Shown here in pieces: positions 62,617 to 64,000 of a stretch of 64,000 nucleotides of DNA. The stretch's first letter is position 1; the number at the start of each line of letters is the position of its first letter. Position numbers and translations under genes: made by a program. The notes under the pieces were generated by a model, which was given only the letters and a program-made list of their open reading frames with translations, was not told where the DNA came from and made no database searches. Origin of the DNA: Leptospiraceae bacterium (GTDB lineage: Bacteria; Spirochaetota; Leptospiria; Leptospirales; Leptospiraceae); assembly GCA_016711485.1 (NCBI GenBank), contig JADJSX010000007.1, positions 124,001 to 188,000 on the forward strand. Direction: 5' to 3'.

Positions 62617-62651
62617 GAAATGTTTAGAGAATGATTCAATAAACAAATTAT

Positions 62652-63152
62652 ATGCAAAAGAAAAAAGGATTAAAAGCAAAAAACGAAATCCAAACAATTG
62701 ACCCACAATTAATGGCTTTCGTAAATAAGATGGGGAAATACTATGAAAGTTTTGGGATTTCAAGAATTGGCGGGCAAATTATTGGCTTAATGCTGATAAA
62801 TGAATCCCCTATTTCACCGGAAAGTATTCAAAGAATTCTCGGAGTTAGCCGAAGTAGCATTTCTACAAATTTAAAAATGTTATTGTTAAACGCAGGCGTA
62901 GAAGAAGTTCATATTCATGGGGATAGGAAATCGTATTATATGATCTCCGACCGAGCGGTAGAACAATCTTTACTCCGAAAAATAAATAGTTATGACTATT
63001 TAGAAGATTTAATAAAAGAAGGAATTGGAAATTTAAAGAAAAAAGGTAACACTAGTGAAAAACTATCTCGTGTGTTACTTTGGATTAATTTAGACAAAGA
63101 AGTATCTATAGAACTTTTGAACAAATGGAAAAATAGAATTAGTAAACTATAA
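62652..63152 (+). CDS. GbsR/MarR-family transcriptional regulator
   Basis: A 166-residue winged-helix regulator. GKYYESFGISRIGGQIIGLM (near 25), ISPESIQRILGVSRSSISTNLKMLL (near 55) and YMISDRAVEQSLL in the wing region are typical of GbsR-type proteins, which control osmoprotectant transport or drug export genes in other bacteria. Here the following genes are two lipoproteins, which may be its targets. No Shine-Dalgarno is visible before the ATG. The target may be the palindrome just upstream. Confidence 0.85.
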   Translation: MQKKKGLKAKNEIQTIDPQLMAFVNKMGKYYESFGISRIGGQIIGLMLINESPISPESIQRILGVSRSSISTNLKMLLLNAGVEEVHIHGDRKSYYMISDRAVEQSLLRKINSYDYLEDLIKEGIGNLKKKGNTSEKLSRVLLWINLDKEVSIELLNKWKNRISKL

Positions 63153-63172
63153 TTTTAAAAAGGGAAAACACG

Positions 63173-63544
63173 ATGATCAAAATATTATCAATCTTATTAT
63201 GCACAATCTTTATCGGTTGCGCTTCTTCCAGTGCAGGAATTTCTACAAGTAATGTTCCTATAGTAAATAAAAAATACAAAGTTATAGGTCCTGTAGAAGG
63301 GAAAAAAAGTTGGATTACTTTTGATATGGCTGTCTTTGCAATTCCATTTAACAATCCTCCCATTAACGAAATGACAAATGAATTAATTGAATCAAAAGAA
63401 GCAGACGCACTCATTAATATACGATATTGGCAAGATAGATCAATCTTTCTATTCTTCACAAGAAATAGATTGGGTATGAATGCAGAAGCTATAAAATTCG
63501 AAGACTCTACTATACCGGAAACCAATGTTAAAAAATCTCGCTAA
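63173..63544 (+). CDS. Lipoprotein, first of a related pair
   Basis: A 123-residue lipoprotein with lipobox FIGC near residue 16. The mature domain has the pattern YKVIGPVEGKKSW, then a segment with MTNELIESKEADALINIRYW and a strand pair ending MNAEAIKF. The following gene has the same order (YKILGTETGET, ALSQAVQKVEGGDSMVNMTLWH, VRGDIVSL), so they are paralogues. It resembles small lipoproteins of the TRL-like type. It may sit in the outer membrane. GGG precedes the ATG. Confidence 0.7.
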   Translation: MIKILSILLCTIFIGCASSSAGISTSNVPIVNKKYKVIGPVEGKKSWITFDMAVFAIPFNNPPINEMTNELIESKEADALINIRYWQDRSIFLFFTRNRLGMNAEAIKFEDSTIPETNVKKSR

Positions 63545-63974
63545 ATTTGTTCTACCATTCCTATTCCTGAATTGTGTTATGGCAGTTAGTTATCCGACAA
63601 ATTTAAATCGGAGAACGGATAATATGCATATTGCTCCATCGGCAACCATCATACGTTCAGAAGAGTATAAAATACTCGGAACAGAAACAGGAGAAACTTC
63701 TACTTTCTTTTTATTTGGATTAATTCCAGTTTCAAATCCGGTTAATATAGAATATGCGCTCAGCCAAGCCGTCCAAAAAGTAGAAGGTGGAGACTCTATG
63801 GTAAATATGACTTTATGGCATGAAGTTCATTACTTTTACCCGTTAGGAACTGTCTCTGTAACGAAAGTCAGAGGAGACATTGTATCTTTAAAAACAGATA
63901 CACCTCTTTTCGAAGAACCTTCTAAAAAAGCCAATCCTCCTAAAAAGGGCGGAATCAAAGTAGGAGGAAATTAA
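63525..63974 (+). CDS. Lipoprotein, second of a related pair
   Basis: A 149-residue lipoprotein with lipobox LFLNC near residue 17. Its mature part shares the layout of the preceding protein (see there) but has a longer Pro/Lys-rich tail (NPPKKGGIKVGGN). Its start lies 20 bp inside the previous gene, so the two are coupled and probably form a set controlled by the GbsR-like regulator. Function unknown. Confidence 0.7.
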   Translation: MLKNLAKFVLPFLFLNCVMAVSYPTNLNRRTDNMHIAPSATIIRSEEYKILGTETGETSTFFLFGLIPVSNPVNIEYALSQAVQKVEGGDSMVNMTLWHEVHYFYPLGTVSVTKVRGDIVSLKTDTPLFEEPSKKANPPKKGGIKVGGN

Positions 63975-63977
63975 ATT

Positions 63978-64000
63978 TTGAAACCCATTTTATTAATTCT
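63978..64000 (+). CDS. Start of a possible further exported protein, truncated by the window
   Basis: TTG at 63978 opens a frame reading (M)KPILLI, with AGGAGG 10 bp upstream inside the end of the previous gene. The hydrophobic start fits a signal peptide, in line with the two lipoproteins before it. Only seven codons are visible. Confidence 0.3.

Larger units (their letters stand above)
62126..62651. other. Intergenic region with a MITE, repeats and an operator
   Basis: No gene is supported. In order: the MITE with its target duplication (62266-62408), a solo sequence GTCAACCTAAAGTGGAC (62431-62447) like an insertion-sequence end, the second copy of the 26-bp repeat (62492-62517), a short palindrome GAGTTATTAACTC, and the 22-bp-arm palindrome (62571-62616) before the regulator. 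Confidence 0.5.

Noticed and set aside
1..64000. tRNA, rRNA and CRISPR genes
   Set aside because: Both strands were read for T-loop words, repeat-spacer periodicity and ribosomal sequence; none was convincing.

Overview
The window is AT-rich chromosomal DNA from a spirochaete of the Leptospiraceae, most likely Leptospira or a close relative. The best marker is a DUF1564 protein (18111-18632), a family I know only from Leptospira. Supporting signs are many short-signal lipoproteins, class III cyclases with 7TMR-DISM or zinc-ribbon front ends, a futalosine-pathway menaquinone gene (mqnD) and a eukaryote-like UDP-glucose pyrophosphorylase. No rRNA, tRNA, CRISPR array or intact insertion sequence was seen. 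The genus call is inference.

Layout. 1-1369 (minus): a RecC-like gene cut by the window edge, preceded by a STAS/zinc-ribbon protein. 1506-8459 (plus): a membrane nucleotide-sugar dehydratase, an SspB-type ClpXP adaptor, an NCS2-like permease, the protease HtpX, a membrane PilZ protein and a small acidic protein with an apparently leaderless promoter. 8456-13249: NADH dehydrogenase II, a low-molecular-weight phosphatase, apt, an HD alarmone-hydrolase-like protein, a Phd/VapC toxin-antitoxin pair and a membrane protein. 13366-18632 (plus): a YceI protein with a haem-c motif, a DHOD-like protein, a membrane cyclase, mqnD and DUF1564. 18989-26509 (minus): envelope genes (TPM protein, lipoprotein, CFA-type methyltransferase, O-antigen-ligase-like protein, M14 carboxypeptidase, APC permease). 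26626-33741: a FGE-like lipoprotein, a DksA-like protein, L33, a MORN-type lipoprotein and a papain/FN3 protein.

33729-43801 is mostly a surface-polysaccharide region: UDP-glucose pyrophosphorylase, queA on the other strand, then a tight run of GT87-like and GT4 glycosyltransferases and two consecutive MBOAT + SGNH pairs, which looks like a double O-acylation module. 43811-50271 holds a MazG-like protein, small conserved proteins, an ankyrin/FecR fusion and a soluble SRPBCC/zinc-ribbon cyclase.

50261-56943 (minus) is an assimilatory sulfate reduction and sirohaem operon: sulfite reductase, cysH, cysD, a complete VapBC-type toxin-antitoxin pair with its own palindromic operator, cysN, met8 (apparently starting at CTG) and an SUMT. 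There is no cysC, and CysH has the two cysteine pairs of a 4Fe-4S APS reductase, so the route is probably sulfate to APS to sulfite to sulfide, with the last three genes supplying sirohaem. 57478-64000 (plus except 61580-62125) has TerC, methylmalonyl-CoA mutase, membrane and exported proteins, and a GbsR/MarR regulator with a perfect 2 x 22-bp palindrome in front of it, followed by two related lipoproteins.

The most unusual material is small-scale: a 123-bp MITE with 18-bp perfect inverted ends and a 10-bp target duplication (62266-62408); the 46-bp operator-like palindrome (62571-62616); a palindrome that ends two convergent genes and gives both proteins the same -NEED tail; a toxin-antitoxin pair inside the cys operon; repeats in several intergenic gaps; and a 14-bp tandem repeat inside a signal-peptide coding region. 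I found no clearly novel multi-gene defence or biosynthetic system.
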